A stretch of DNA of 64,000 nucleotides from an uncultured bacterium (GTDB lineage: Bacteria > Verrucomicrobiota > Verrucomicrobiia > CAIQCK01), in assembly GCA_903870275.1 (NCBI GenBank), contig CAIQCK010000069.1, forward strand, positions 18,601-82,600. The letters are read 5' to 3'. Under the pieces are notes generated by a model, which was not told where the DNA came from, searched no databases, and saw only the letters and a list, made by a program, of their open reading frames with translations. Below, piece by piece: positions 20,501 through 28,688 of this stretch (positions are counted from its first letter, which is position 1; each line of letters opens with the position of its first letter). The position numbers and the translations under genes are program-made.

Positions 20501-21820
20501 CTCCCAAAGTTTCGGGTCGGTCCAGCGTCCGGCAAACGCCGTCGTCGAGCCGGTGAACCGCTTCACGACCTTGTCGCCGTCGCGGACCACGGCTTCGAGC
20601 CTGAAGTTTTCAGGCGCGTTGGCCAGTTCGCACTGCACGGCCAGTTCCTTGTGGCGGACGCTCGGCTTCACAAACACGTCGCTGATGCGCGCGCCGCTCG
20701 GTTCGCTGACGAGAAAGCAATCGCCGGCCAGGCCCTTGTAGCGGATTTCCTCGCGCGCCTTTTCCATCTGCGTCGGCCCCATGACAACCAGCTTTTCCTG
20801 GTCGCCGCCGAGGGCGTTGACGAATACCGACAGCGTGTGCGTCGCGCCGGGCTTGATGAGCGGCGTGATCTCCACGCGGCCGCCGGGCCATGCCACGTTG
20901 CCGGCATCGCGGCCGTCCACGAGAACGCGCGCCGCCTGTTTCGGGTTGTCCAACTCGACGAACACGCGCCGGCCGGTCCATTCGGCGGGGACGGTGATGG
21001 GGCGCTGATACCACGCAGCGTCGGTGCGGTTGAGGTCGAGTGCGGTGGTTTCCCAATTATCCGGGCCGATGGGACGCATCCGCGCCGTCGGCGGATGCCA
21101 CGAGCCGGGCACTTTGAAGTAACCCCAGCCGCTGCCGGCGGCGGGCAGCTCGCGCGACTTGAGATCGGCGGGATGGAATCGCCAGAGGCCGTTGATGCAC
21201 ACCCGTCCGCGCGTCGGCATCTCTTCGCGGAACGCGCCCGCCAAATCCCATCGCGCCTCGACGCCGGGCGGCAGCGTGGCGTCCTCGACCTGGGGCGTGA
21301 ACTTCAGCAGCTTCAGCGAGAGGTCGTCCCACTCGACTTTGCCGGTGGCGGCGAGCAACGCGCAGCTCAGCTCCAACCAGGCCGCGCCCTGCGGCACGAT
21401 GAAGTCGCGCTCGTGGTGTTCCCATCCGTCGGTGGAACCGGTGAAATACGGCACGTTCGGCCAGGTGCCGATCCTTTTGCCATCGGGGCCGTGAAACGAC
21501 ATGGCGATGCGCGCGTCATTCCACCCCTCGACGCCGCGGGCGACGTTGGTGGCGCGGACGCGGAAACTCAGATGCAGTTTCCAGTAGCGCGGCCCCATCG
21601 GCACGCGCTGGTCGGCGCTGAGGCTGGCTGTTTTGTCGCCCGCATTCAGCAGCAGCCAATGATTGCCGGCTTCGCTCACGCGGCGCGCGCCGCGATTGAA
21701 TTGCCATCCATCGGGTGACTCGAAATTGCCGTTTCGGAGCAACTCATCGCCGAGTTTGGCTTCCTGCGCGAGCACGACGGCCGCGCACAGGCTCAACAAT
21801 ACTGAACAGTATGTTTTCAT
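17501..21820 (-). CDS. Giant secreted glycoside hydrolase family 2-like protein with C-terminal GATase-like domain
   Basis: A 1439-aa protein with a signal peptide (MKTYCSVLLSLCAAVVLAQ). Residues ~25-175 look like a carbohydrate-binding jelly roll (ELLRNGNFESPDGW, WDDLSLKLL), followed by a GH2 sugar-binding domain (NGLWRFHP, FKVPGSWHPP, AAWYQRPITVPAEW), an Ig-like linker and the TIM barrel (FWIEGRDLILNGKRFHLRC). The nucleophile is likely E696 in LVEFG. The acid/base position, normally Asn-Glu in GH2, reads NHPCVFMWAMNHN, so the Glu is replaced by H600. Residues ~1010-1230 resemble a glutamine-amidotransferase-like domain as found fused to other verrucomicrobial hydrolases. The protein is much longer than typical GH2 enzymes. 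Polysaccharide breakdown is likely, but a classical retaining mechanism is uncertain because of the missing Glu. Confidence 0.8.
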   Translation of the reverse strand: MKTYCSVLLSLCAAVVLAQEAKLGDELLRNGNFESPDGWQFNRGARRVSEAGNHWLLLNAGDKTASLSADQRVPMGPRYWKLHLSFRVRATNVARGVEGWNDARIAMSFHGPDGKRIGTWPNVPYFTGSTDGWEHHERDFIVPQGAAWLELSCALLAATGKVEWDDLSLKLLKFTPQVEDATLPPGVEARWDLAGAFREEMPTRGRVCINGLWRFHPADLKSRELPAAGSGWGYFKVPGSWHPPTARMRPIGPDNWETTALDLNRTDAAWYQRPITVPAEWTGRRVFVELDNPKQAARVLVDGRDAGNVAWPGGRVEITPLIKPGATHTLSVFVNALGGDQEKLVVMGPTQMEKAREEIRYKGLAGDCFLVSEPSGARISDVFVKPSVRHKELAVQCELANAPENFRLEAVVRDGDKVVKRFTGSTTAFAGRWTDPKLWELDQPNLYRLRVRLLDARGNLLDETTPVIFGFREFWIEGRDLILNGKRFHLRCLDSSNAGDFATASLAACKATFARARALGFNYVIHAHYDYEPQSFAYIEDLVRAGDEAGFPMSYTIRHVKQIYRDMDDPAKRAGWEAVVDYEMRRVRNHPCVFMWAMNHNFTGWADDQNPSQLDGIYEPKASDDERLAARRHAARVGESLVMARDGTRPAYNHESGNLGQMITLNNYLNWTPLQERIEWPSHWASAGVKPLFLVEFGLPHQASWGGHRTGPFIWRNKVNSEPLAAEFSAMTTGDHAYDITDDEDANTRVIERIYARHEPFHITEGLGAYWRQRWEHNFLEIKTLFTSQTWPAFRTWDLSGVLPWDQEDFFKPRAGAKSEPVELTTDWARLQRPGIAPDFQPLSEDWLRAPKFEGCFEETSLSKMFRRVNRDTLAWIAGPPSRFTAKDHIFAAGETVTKQAAVLNDLREPATAKWEWTAALDGKIIARGSSSARIPAGERRLAPIRFELPKISADAHGVIELRATVNGRQDETLEDRFEFDALAPTPVVPPAAIACYDPKGATLALLRAHGVGARAVEQPVCPADCKLFIVGREAVTVDGPALDVAAATRAGANVLIFEQTEDVLQKRWGFRTASPGTRRVFARQPAHPVCRGLSDELLRDWRGSATLVEAYPAQGGFHKKYPATDWCGFANTRTWQWGNYGCVASVVIEKPQRGNWSFPLDCEFDLQYTPLLEWLAPGGGRVIFSQLDLMGRDASDPAAERLLANLLAYAQSAPAATLSDAEVFGADTGWIASSGRDSAAAQPSSRPETANRPLVITPGADPATAKAAAAKAQTVICIGLDGDALTRCLSFTLITHPRTVTHTHIGRPTEGALVGLGDGEFHWRGRMTVPAIASAPPELKVAGTGVFAEGNVAGKHVVLAQFTPEQFDWKEKPYLKLSKRRAVISLARILTNCGVHLPAPVAERLAAPPAQAGERRWLDSFYLDEPTSLDDPYRYERW

Positions 21821-21909
21821 CTGGTTCCCGGATATTCCGGGAATTTAGCGAGTGAATCAACTCACATCATTGGAAAGCCAGACCTCTTTTCGAAACCTCT
21901 TGCGCGACC

Positions 21910-21980
21910 CCGGTTGGTGTCCCGCCTTCAGGCGGTTTTCGTTTGAGCACAAAACCGGCTGAAGCCGGGACACCAACCGG
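21910..21980. repeat. 30-bp inverted repeat (REP-like)
   Basis: Left arm 21910-21939 (CCGGTTGGTGTCCCG...) and right arm 21951-21980 match in 28 of 30 positions around an 11-nt loop. The rest of the 21821-22155 gap between divergent genes shows nothing else I can name; promoters for both genes must lie here. Confidence 0.65.
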
Positions 21981-22155
21981 CGAGACGCTGAACGCTGTCA
22001 CTCGGGTCAGCAATCGGGTCTCGGGATGAAAGAATCGAGCTTGCTGACACAGTCAGCGGCGATAAAATGACAATTGTCGAATTGCAACGTCCCGCGAAGA
22101 TCGCAGGCATTCGTCAAATGGGAAACGTCAGTTAATACCCAATAGAGAATTCGTC

Positions 22156-22602
22156 ATGAGAAAGAGAATACTCGGCTATTTGTTCTTCACATCCGTGCTG
22201 ATGATTGGTTGTGGCTCGTATGATATTGAAAGTCCCAGCAAAGTCGCTGGTGAATATGCGTTCCATTTCAAAACGGGGGAAGTGGAAGTGGTTGTGATGC
22301 ACGAGGACATGACCTATCAACAGGAATTCTACCGCACTTTGGCGGCATATCAACAACGCGGTCAACCGCTTTATGTTAACAGCGGCACTTGGTCATATAA
22401 AGGTAACAAGATCATTTGGAAAAATTGTTTTGAGTTTACTGAATTCCGCAACCCAGACCATTTGAAAACCGTCCCAGAAGTGTTCGGCCTCAATTCCGGT
22501 GCTTGGCTGGTGCCCTGCGATTGGATTGATGCGAGGATTGATATGAACGATGACATGGATTATAAGCTGGTGCGCGTGAAAAACCGGAGCGACGTACGTT
22601 GA
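22156..22602 (+). CDS. Predicted lipoprotein of unknown function
   Basis: A 148-aa protein with a lipoprotein signal peptide: basic MRKR, hydrophobic core and lipobox LMIGC (C19). The mature part resembles small lipocalin-like or 'membrane-bound response' lipoproteins (GEYAFHFKTGEVEVVVMHEDMTY..., SGTWSYKGNKIIWKNC), in which an expression of the form GxW...GN.I is common. Low GC relative to neighbours. Stand-alone gene; the ~190-bp MITE begins 30 nt downstream. Confidence 0.6.
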   Translation: MRKRILGYLFFTSVLMIGCGSYDIESPSKVAGEYAFHFKTGEVEVVVMHEDMTYQQEFYRTLAAYQQRGQPLYVNSGTWSYKGNKIIWKNCFEFTEFRNPDHLKTVPEVFGLNSGAWLVPCDWIDARIDMNDDMDYKLVRVKNRSDVR

Positions 22603-22631
22603 TAACATCAGCCAAATGAAACACGGCTACG

Positions 22632-22826
22632 AGGGGAAAAGTGTCAGTCCTACAATCTTTGCATCGTTAGCCGGCTGCCTGCCTTCACTTGGGCAAGACG
22701 CCATTACGCGGAGGGCTTAAGACGTTTTGCGCCAACCGCGATTGGCAAGGTTTCCAAATCCCAAGATGAACGAACACGGAGGTTGCTTGGCGAAATGCAA
22801 AGATTATAGGACTGACCCCTTTTTCC
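22632..22826. mobile_element. MITE-like element, copy 1
   Basis: About 190 bp with terminal inverted repeats: 22643-22664 (GTCAGTCCTACAATCTTTGC...) and 22795-22816, differing by one base. It is a direct repeat of 25046-25238 (interior shares ACGCGGAG...GCTTAAGAC, TTTGCGCCAACCGC, AAGATGAACGAACACGGAGG). No coding capacity. A likely substrate of a transposase encoded elsewhere; the AGGGGTCAGTCC end type recalls elements moved by REP-associated tyrosine transposases, but this is recollection, not a search. Confidence 0.7.
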
Positions 22827-22830
22827 CTTT

Positions 22831-22866
22831 TTGGCGAAATGCAGAGATTATAAGACCGCCCCATTT
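22831..22866. repeat. Extra solo end of the MITE
   Basis: TTGGCGAAATGCAGAGATTA and following bases repeat the last ~35 bp of MITE copy 1 (22787-22822) with several changes. It looks like a duplicated or older terminal end. Confidence 0.5.
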
Positions 22867-22887
22867 TTTAGTTAGTAGGGACCTTTT

Positions 22888-24903
22888 TCAGGGAGCGACA
22901 TTCACGTGGTAGGTGACGATGTCGCTGAGGTTGCCGTTGATGTCCTCCGCCTGCAACTCCAGCGTATAGTCGCCAGCGCCGACGTGGGCCAATTCCGCTT
23001 TCATCCCCGCCAGACCCTCCTTGGGGACGATGGCCTTGAAGCCGCTGGGGAAGTGTCCCTCGCGCCATTTGGCAGGATTCTTCCCCTTTCGGGTCTCCAT
23101 GATGTAGAGGGGAGAGAGCGAGGCGCCGGGGTGCGGCTGAATCGGGGCCGGGGCCAAATCCCCGTTTTCAGCGTCGAGCATCTTCAAGAGCTTCGCCGCG
23201 CCATCCTTGACTTGGATAAGGAGGATCACTTTGAACGGTTTCGCCTTCTGCGACCTCTTGTATTGGGCGTAGCTGAACCAGAGGCGCCCAGCCGAATCCT
23301 TGGGGAAAGCTCCGAGGAGCGCCTTGGAGCCGTCCGCGTTGACGAGCGACAGGGCCTTCAGGTCCCAAGGCACCTGATAGGAGCCGGGTCCGCTGATCCG
23401 CTTCCGGACGACCTGCCCCAGAAACACGACATCGTACTTGCCCTTTTTCTTGGCGGGGTCGATCAACGCGCCATGGAGCAGAAACGCCCCCTTCCCGGAC
23501 GCCACATCCACGTTCAAGGACAAGCCGCCTGAGGCGGTCGCCGTCAAGGGCGCCGGTTTGTTGTCCGCGAGGACTGGCTCGTCCTCCAACTCCTCGCGAC
23601 AAAGCCAGACATTCTTGATGTAGTCGGCCCAAGCCGAGTTCTTGAAAATGTTCAGGCTCTTGTATTCCAGAAACTTGTCCTTGGGCGGGGGACTATCGTT
23701 GTCGTCGGCGTCGGCGTCATCGTCATCGTCTTCCTCGTCGTCACCTTCCCGCTTCACGGGATACCATACGGAAAGCCCCGAGGCGCCAGCCTTCTCCTCG
23801 CCAAGGGTCTTGGAGAGCACCATGGCATCGATTGCCTCCGCAAGCCGGGCGGCCGTCCGCCTCAGCGCCGCCGAAGACGCCGGGTCCTCGGCAAAGCTCC
23901 GGGCAAACTGGCCCAAGTCAATAAAGTCCGAGGCATTCACATCGTCCTCCAGGGAAAGGCTGTATTCCACGGCCTCCCGGCGGTGGCTGGGAACGGACAG
24001 GTTGTGCGGCGAGATGGTTCGGGCCAGGACAGTCGTAAACTCGCCAAAGGCCTTGCGCGTTTCGGGGTATCGCGCCATGTCATAGGCGCAGTGAGCGGCG
24101 AGGACGCGGTCGCATTCATTCTCCTCGGTCATGTGGATCGCCTTCCATTGGTCCACCTCCGCGACCGCGAACTCCCTCATCGTCGCCGCGGGGTGGTTCT
24201 TCAGCCAGGCAAAGGAGTCCGCATAGTTCCAGCCGTCGCCATAATCGATCTCCGGACAGGCGATGAAGACCTCCGTCAGCCCGGCGAAATCCTCGAGGAC
24301 CTCCATGCCGCCCATCAGACAGGTGTCGAAGGCGACGAAGTCAAACTTGGCGGTGCCGGTCTCGCGCAAGGTTGCGGAGAGCGCCTCCCTGATTTGAGCC
24401 GTCCCCATGCATTCCGGCTCGTCCAGCTCCCCATCCTGCTCGTCGCCGCCATAGCCTTCCCACTGCCCCCCGTGATCCCAAAAGATGAGGCCATATCGGT
24501 CAGCCGGGTATTTCCGCATGGCCCAGACCAGGAAGTTCTTCAGGACCTTCGGATCGTCATGGTTCAACTCCCGGAGGCGCATCACGGGCTTGCTTGTCAG
24601 TCGCTCGTCATCGGCGGACTTGGCGATCAGGAACCGGCTTGTCCCGGCATTAAGCCCGGCCGGAAGTCCGGCCTCTTCGTTCTCATCCGCGTTGGACGCG
24701 TCGAAATCCGCCTCCGCCACGATCCGGAACGTCGGGGAGCTGCCAACCTCCTCCATCTTCATGAGGTCCGTGACCAGCTGCGGACTCAGGTTGTTGTCGC
24801 CGTTGCCGTAGACCAAGATGGTCCATGTCGGCTCGGCGGCGAACGCCGCCGTGCACAGCCGCAAACCGAAGGCCAACGTCAAACAGACTCTCAGGAAAAA
24901 CAT
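22888..24903 (-). CDS. Secreted clostripain-family (C11) cysteine peptidase
   Basis: A 671-aa protein starting at 24903 with AAGGAGGGG upstream and a signal peptide (MFFLRVCLTLAFGLRLCTAAFA). The caspase-like fold begins at WTILVYGNGDNNLSP, with catalytic His144 in FWDHGGQWEGYGGDE and Cys195 in FDTCLMGGMEV, both as in clostripain relatives. An acidic low-complexity stretch (GDDEEDDDDDADADD) separates the catalytic part from a C-terminal region of about 230 residues that ends in an Ig-like segment (LELQAEDINGNLSDIVTYHV). It is flanked by two direct copies of a MITE, suggesting the segment could have been moved or duplicated as a block. Confidence 0.8.
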   Translation of the reverse strand: MFFLRVCLTLAFGLRLCTAAFAAEPTWTILVYGNGDNNLSPQLVTDLMKMEEVGSSPTFRIVAEADFDASNADENEEAGLPAGLNAGTSRFLIAKSADDERLTSKPVMRLRELNHDDPKVLKNFLVWAMRKYPADRYGLIFWDHGGQWEGYGGDEQDGELDEPECMGTAQIREALSATLRETGTAKFDFVAFDTCLMGGMEVLEDFAGLTEVFIACPEIDYGDGWNYADSFAWLKNHPAATMREFAVAEVDQWKAIHMTEENECDRVLAAHCAYDMARYPETRKAFGEFTTVLARTISPHNLSVPSHRREAVEYSLSLEDDVNASDFIDLGQFARSFAEDPASSAALRRTAARLAEAIDAMVLSKTLGEEKAGASGLSVWYPVKREGDDEEDDDDDADADDNDSPPPKDKFLEYKSLNIFKNSAWADYIKNVWLCREELEDEPVLADNKPAPLTATASGGLSLNVDVASGKGAFLLHGALIDPAKKKGKYDVVFLGQVVRKRISGPGSYQVPWDLKALSLVNADGSKALLGAFPKDSAGRLWFSYAQYKRSQKAKPFKVILLIQVKDGAAKLLKMLDAENGDLAPAPIQPHPGASLSPLYIMETRKGKNPAKWREGHFPSGFKAIVPKEGLAGMKAELAHVGAGDYTLELQAEDINGNLSDIVTYHVNVAP

Positions 24904-25045
24904 AATGGCTGCCCCTCCTTCACGATAAGAAACTGCTTTGGCGCACCCGCCGCCGGTGCGCGGTTTTGCCACCGCTCCTTGGCCCCGAACAAACATGACC
25001 GCATTCTTGTCTGTCCCGCCGGGGAGTCAATCGGAATAATTAAAA

Positions 25046-25238
25046 GGGAAAGGGGTCAGTCCTATAATCTTTGCATCTTTAGTTGGCTGCCTGTTTTCAT
25101 TTGGGCAAGACGTCCTAACGCGGAGTGCTTAAGACCTTTTGCGCCAACCGCAAGTGGCAAGATTTCCAAATCACAAGATGAACGAACACGGAGGTTGCTT
25201 GAAAAAATGCAAAGATTATAGGACTGACCCCTTTTCCC
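25046..25238. mobile_element. MITE-like element, copy 2
   Basis: About 190 bp with perfect 22-nt terminal inverted repeats at 25055-25076 and 25207-25228, extending to GGGAAA-type flanks with one indel. Interior matches copy 1 at roughly nine positions in ten, in the same orientation. Non-coding. Together with copy 1 it brackets the clostripain gene. Confidence 0.75.
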
Positions 25239-25274
25239 TGGACTTGACCCCTTTTTCCTTTTTCTAGCATTTCT

Positions 25275-28200
25275 TCATCCAGTTTCGCTTTCTTCAGAAA
25301 CGGCCAAGTTGTTTTGGCCGGAGGCCGCGGCTGGGGAATTCTTAAAACCGCTTTGATATCGGATCAATAAAGCCAGCCCCGCAAAGCCGAGACAAGAAAA
25401 CAGCGAGAAAAAAACCACGCTCACCATGTCCGACACTGCGTTGAAGGTCTTGGGTGGAATCTTCTTGCCGCTATGAATTTCAATGACGGCGGTGGCCAAG
25501 CCGCCCCATACCGCCGAACACAGGAAAACGGCGGCCATGGCGCCGAAAATGCAGGGCAGACATTTGATCTTCCGTGGCATGTCGCTGTTGGATTGTTTCA
25601 CCCCGGCCACGATGGCGAACACGACGCTCAGGACAAAGGCGGCGAAAGACGCGCTCTTGGTCCAGACGCTCCTCAAATTCGTGTCCAGGAGGTCCAGGGG
25701 CAGCGCCAGCACGCAAAGCCACAAGAAGATCATGTGGGCGCCGCCGTGACAATGGCGCAGCGGCGGTTTCGGGCGGGCGACGGGTTTCACGACAGGTTCC
25801 ACCCTGGGCAGGGGCGGCAGGGCCACCGGCGCGGTCCTCAGCAGGGCGGTTCGCTCAAAGGTTATCTGCACGCGACGGGATTTGCACATGTAGGGGATCC
25901 AAATGCAACTGCCCAAAATCATTCCCAGAAGCTCAGGAGGGAGAGAAGGAGAGGTTGGCTTGATAATCTGCACCGCGGCATAGTCCAATCCGACAAAGAT
26001 CGTATTAAGCAGAAGATAAACGATGAACCAGCGTGGAAAACTGGGGCGTTTTTGAAAAAAGAGCACGATCACGAAGAGGCTCAGGATCAAAAGGGTGACG
26101 TTGCCCAGAAGCTCGAACGTCAGCAGGGGGCTATACGCAGGGTGATAAGCCGTTCCACCGGGGACTGTCAGCGCGTGCCAGTGCCAGAGCCAATAGGTGC
26201 CAAAAAAACGGCCCACACGGGTCAGCAATACAAACGGCCGGAGGACCAGGCCAATGGCAACCAGAATCAACCACCCGTTGATGCCGTTTAACTCGTGATT
26301 CAGGACCGGCGGTTTCATCGTCGCCGAGGCCCGCCGGCATTGCCGCCAGCAAAAAAGGCCCGTGCCCATGGCCAATAGCGCGGCATAAATGGCGGCGAGT
26401 TTGAACAACGGCCAGTTGAATTCGCGGGTGCCGGGGCTGTCCTTGTTTGGCCAGGTCAACACATAACCCAGCGCGTTTTCCATTCGGTCCAGGCTGCTGA
26501 GATGCTCGGTTGTCAGGGAGGTGGGAATGAAATTGGTCAGGGATTTGTATTCATAGTCCAGCCACATTGTCCGCCCTCTGTAATCGCCTTTGGTGCGTAA
26601 CTCGGCCCCCGGACCCGTGATCGTGTTGGTAAAATTGGAAAGCTGGAAGTTGATCGGCAGGTCAATGCCGGTCTGGACCGTGCGCCGGCGCGGGAAAGAG
26701 ATCTCCATCGGCATGGAGCGGATGGCCGTGGCCGGCCGGGTGATGCAGGCATGAATCCCCAAGGGATAGAATTGGCAGGTGTATCGCAGCTTGTCGGTGG
26801 AAAGAACCCAGAAATTCGTGATCGAGTAGGCGTGGCGAATCGTCAGCGTATCGCTGTTCGGGGAGTCGTCAACGGTCAGCAATCCGGAGAGGGCCACGCC
26901 GGGATATCGTTGGGCGTAGTCGTTCAAGTAATCTTTCGCCAGCGTCTCCCGTCCCTCGGAGCTCAGGATGGCCCGCATCCATTCCGCATCGTGGCCCTTG
27001 AAGGTGCTGGTGACACTCAACCGGGTGGGCGTCTTCTGGCCGCCGACTTGAAACGCCTCGGTCGTGAGTGTTTCTGGCGCGCCCGCGTTGGAAGCGGGAA
27101 TGGAGATCAATCCCTTCTCTCCGGATCGGACCAGCAATCCGTATCCGTACGCGGGTTGATGCCTCTGGCTTATCGGGCCGTGCTGATATAGCCGGGTTGG
27201 GTCCAGCCAATAGTCCGTCCCACGAACAACGACCCGCACAATAACATGATCGAAGTCGTGGGGCGTTGGGAGCAAATCCGGCAGCGTGTGGCGGAACCCC
27301 GTGGCGACCAGGACGGGCGTCGCATCATATCCCAGTCCACGCAACAAGGTGCAAAGCAGGAAAGCCTTGTCCTTGCAGTCGCCAAATCGCCGCCGCAATA
27401 CCGTCACCGGGTCTGTGGGGCGATACGAATTAGGGCCGAACTCAATGCCAAGATAACGAATGTTGTTTTGCGTAAGCTCCAACGCGCTTTGCAGGATCTC
27501 TTCCGTGCCTGCGCCCGCGCGCTTCAGTTTCGCAATCTCCTCCTTCAATTCCGCCGCGTCGAAGTGCGTGGACACGTAAAGTCCCTCGGCCCAGCTCGCC
27601 ACTTCCGACCAGCTTGAGAATTCACTCAGTTGGATCCATGGATAGGGCACGAACCAGGACGGCACCTGATCCTCGCCATCAATCGAGGGAAGATCATGGA
27701 AATCCCAGGTGTAGTCCTTGATGCCGTCATGAGTGCGCACCTGCGGTTGGACGGTCGTGTTGTGAGAACGGACATGCAGCACGCGCTCCTCCGGCCAGAG
27801 CAAGCGGATGTGCCGCCGCCCCATGGCCGCCCCTCCCGCGATCAATGTATTTGAGAAATGGTTCTTCAGCGTCGGGTTCTCTCCCCGCAACGTGTAGGCG
27901 TATTCAATCCGGTCGCCCGGCCTTACGTCTTCGACAAACAGCAGCGCGGACAGGGTGCCGTTGTAAATCTGGCGGTAGAGGTCGGTTTCCTGCTGGATCA
28001 CCCGGAATTTGGCCAGATCCAGCCGATCCAGTTTTTTCGCGCCCCGCCAGACTGTGATTTGATGGAACGTCAATTCCTGAAACGAGGGATCCCAGGAAAA
28101 CTCCAGGTTGGCTCCGCTCTGGACGCCCGCCTGGGTGGTGATGTCTTTAACAACGTGGACAAAATTTTCCGCCTGGGCGGTGTTGATCTGGGTATCGAAA

Positions 28201-28394
28201 AGCGTGAGAATTTGTCCGCCGGATTCGTGTTCGGTCTTGACGCTGGTCTTCGACACCGGCGCAACCCATTCCACCCAGGCAGGAGGCGGTCCCGTTTTGG
28301 GCATGGAAACCACCGGCTGGCCCAAAGCTGTCCACGGAAGCAGCAACACCGCCAGGATGATTTGGACCACAGGCCATCTGTTTGCGTGCGCCAT
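25275..28394 (-). CDS. DUF3857/transglutaminase-like protein with C-terminal DUF2569-like membrane domain
   Basis: A 1039-aa protein. I choose 28394 (MAHANRWPVVQIILAVLLLPW...) because it gives a clean signal peptide; earlier Met codons add basic, repeat-like sequence and no start has a clear ribosome site. After the signal, residues 30-250 form a DUF3857-like beta domain, then a transglutaminase core with C340 (RRFGDCKDKAFLLC), H383 (HDFDHVIV) and an Asp in YWLDPTRLY. A second beta region follows, then a membrane helix and, from about residue 720, a multi-helix region starting NGWLILVAIGLVLRPFVLL that matches DUF2569. A further group of helices with a GGAHMIFLWLCVLALPL segment ends the protein. 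The catalytic part is outside the membrane. Distinct from, but sharing the core with, the FHA protein at 9052-11847. Confidence 0.72.
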   Translation of the reverse strand: MAHANRWPVVQIILAVLLLPWTALGQPVVSMPKTGPPPAWVEWVAPVSKTSVKTEHESGGQILTLFDTQINTAQAENFVHVVKDITTQAGVQSGANLEFSWDPSFQELTFHQITVWRGAKKLDRLDLAKFRVIQQETDLYRQIYNGTLSALLFVEDVRPGDRIEYAYTLRGENPTLKNHFSNTLIAGGAAMGRRHIRLLWPEERVLHVRSHNTTVQPQVRTHDGIKDYTWDFHDLPSIDGEDQVPSWFVPYPWIQLSEFSSWSEVASWAEGLYVSTHFDAAELKEEIAKLKRAGAGTEEILQSALELTQNNIRYLGIEFGPNSYRPTDPVTVLRRRFGDCKDKAFLLCTLLRGLGYDATPVLVATGFRHTLPDLLPTPHDFDHVIVRVVVRGTDYWLDPTRLYQHGPISQRHQPAYGYGLLVRSGEKGLISIPASNAGAPETLTTEAFQVGGQKTPTRLSVTSTFKGHDAEWMRAILSSEGRETLAKDYLNDYAQRYPGVALSGLLTVDDSPNSDTLTIRHAYSITNFWVLSTDKLRYTCQFYPLGIHACITRPATAIRSMPMEISFPRRRTVQTGIDLPINFQLSNFTNTITGPGAELRTKGDYRGRTMWLDYEYKSLTNFIPTSLTTEHLSSLDRMENALGYVLTWPNKDSPGTREFNWPLFKLAAIYAALLAMGTGLFCWRQCRRASATMKPPVLNHELNGINGWLILVAIGLVLRPFVLLTRVGRFFGTYWLWHWHALTVPGGTAYHPAYSPLLTFELLGNVTLLILSLFVIVLFFQKRPSFPRWFIVYLLLNTIFVGLDYAAVQIIKPTSPSLPPELLGMILGSCIWIPYMCKSRRVQITFERTALLRTAPVALPPLPRVEPVVKPVARPKPPLRHCHGGAHMIFLWLCVLALPLDLLDTNLRSVWTKSASFAAFVLSVVFAIVAGVKQSNSDMPRKIKCLPCIFGAMAAVFLCSAVWGGLATAVIEIHSGKKIPPKTFNAVSDMVSVVFFSLFSCLGFAGLALLIRYQSGFKNSPAAASGQNNLAVSEESETG

Positions 28395-28688
28395 CAGCGT
28401 GTGGCGCACGCGTGTATCGGCCATCGTGGCGCAGGGTCGCGCGCCGACTGTTCTCCGCGAAGCCGCTGCCGGCGTTGCAGTTGAATCTCCTTCGCTACGA
28501 ACAATATACCGTCCCACTCCTTGGCTGGCCGCAAGAGCCCTCATCGGGCCGGATATTGGCAGGAGCCTTCAATCCGCGCAACGTCCAAAATGACGGACGA
28601 TCTCAACCGGATGCAACCCCGCGATGTTTCTTTGTCGGAATTCCACCATCCGTTGCGATGGGCGGCGGCAAACGCCTAACACGACGGT

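Noticed and set aside
18092..21718. 1208-codon open frame on the plus strand opposite the GH2 gene
   Set aside because: It mirrors the codon structure of a convincing GH2 gene in high-GC DNA; its translation is Arg/Ala/Pro rich with no domain pattern.
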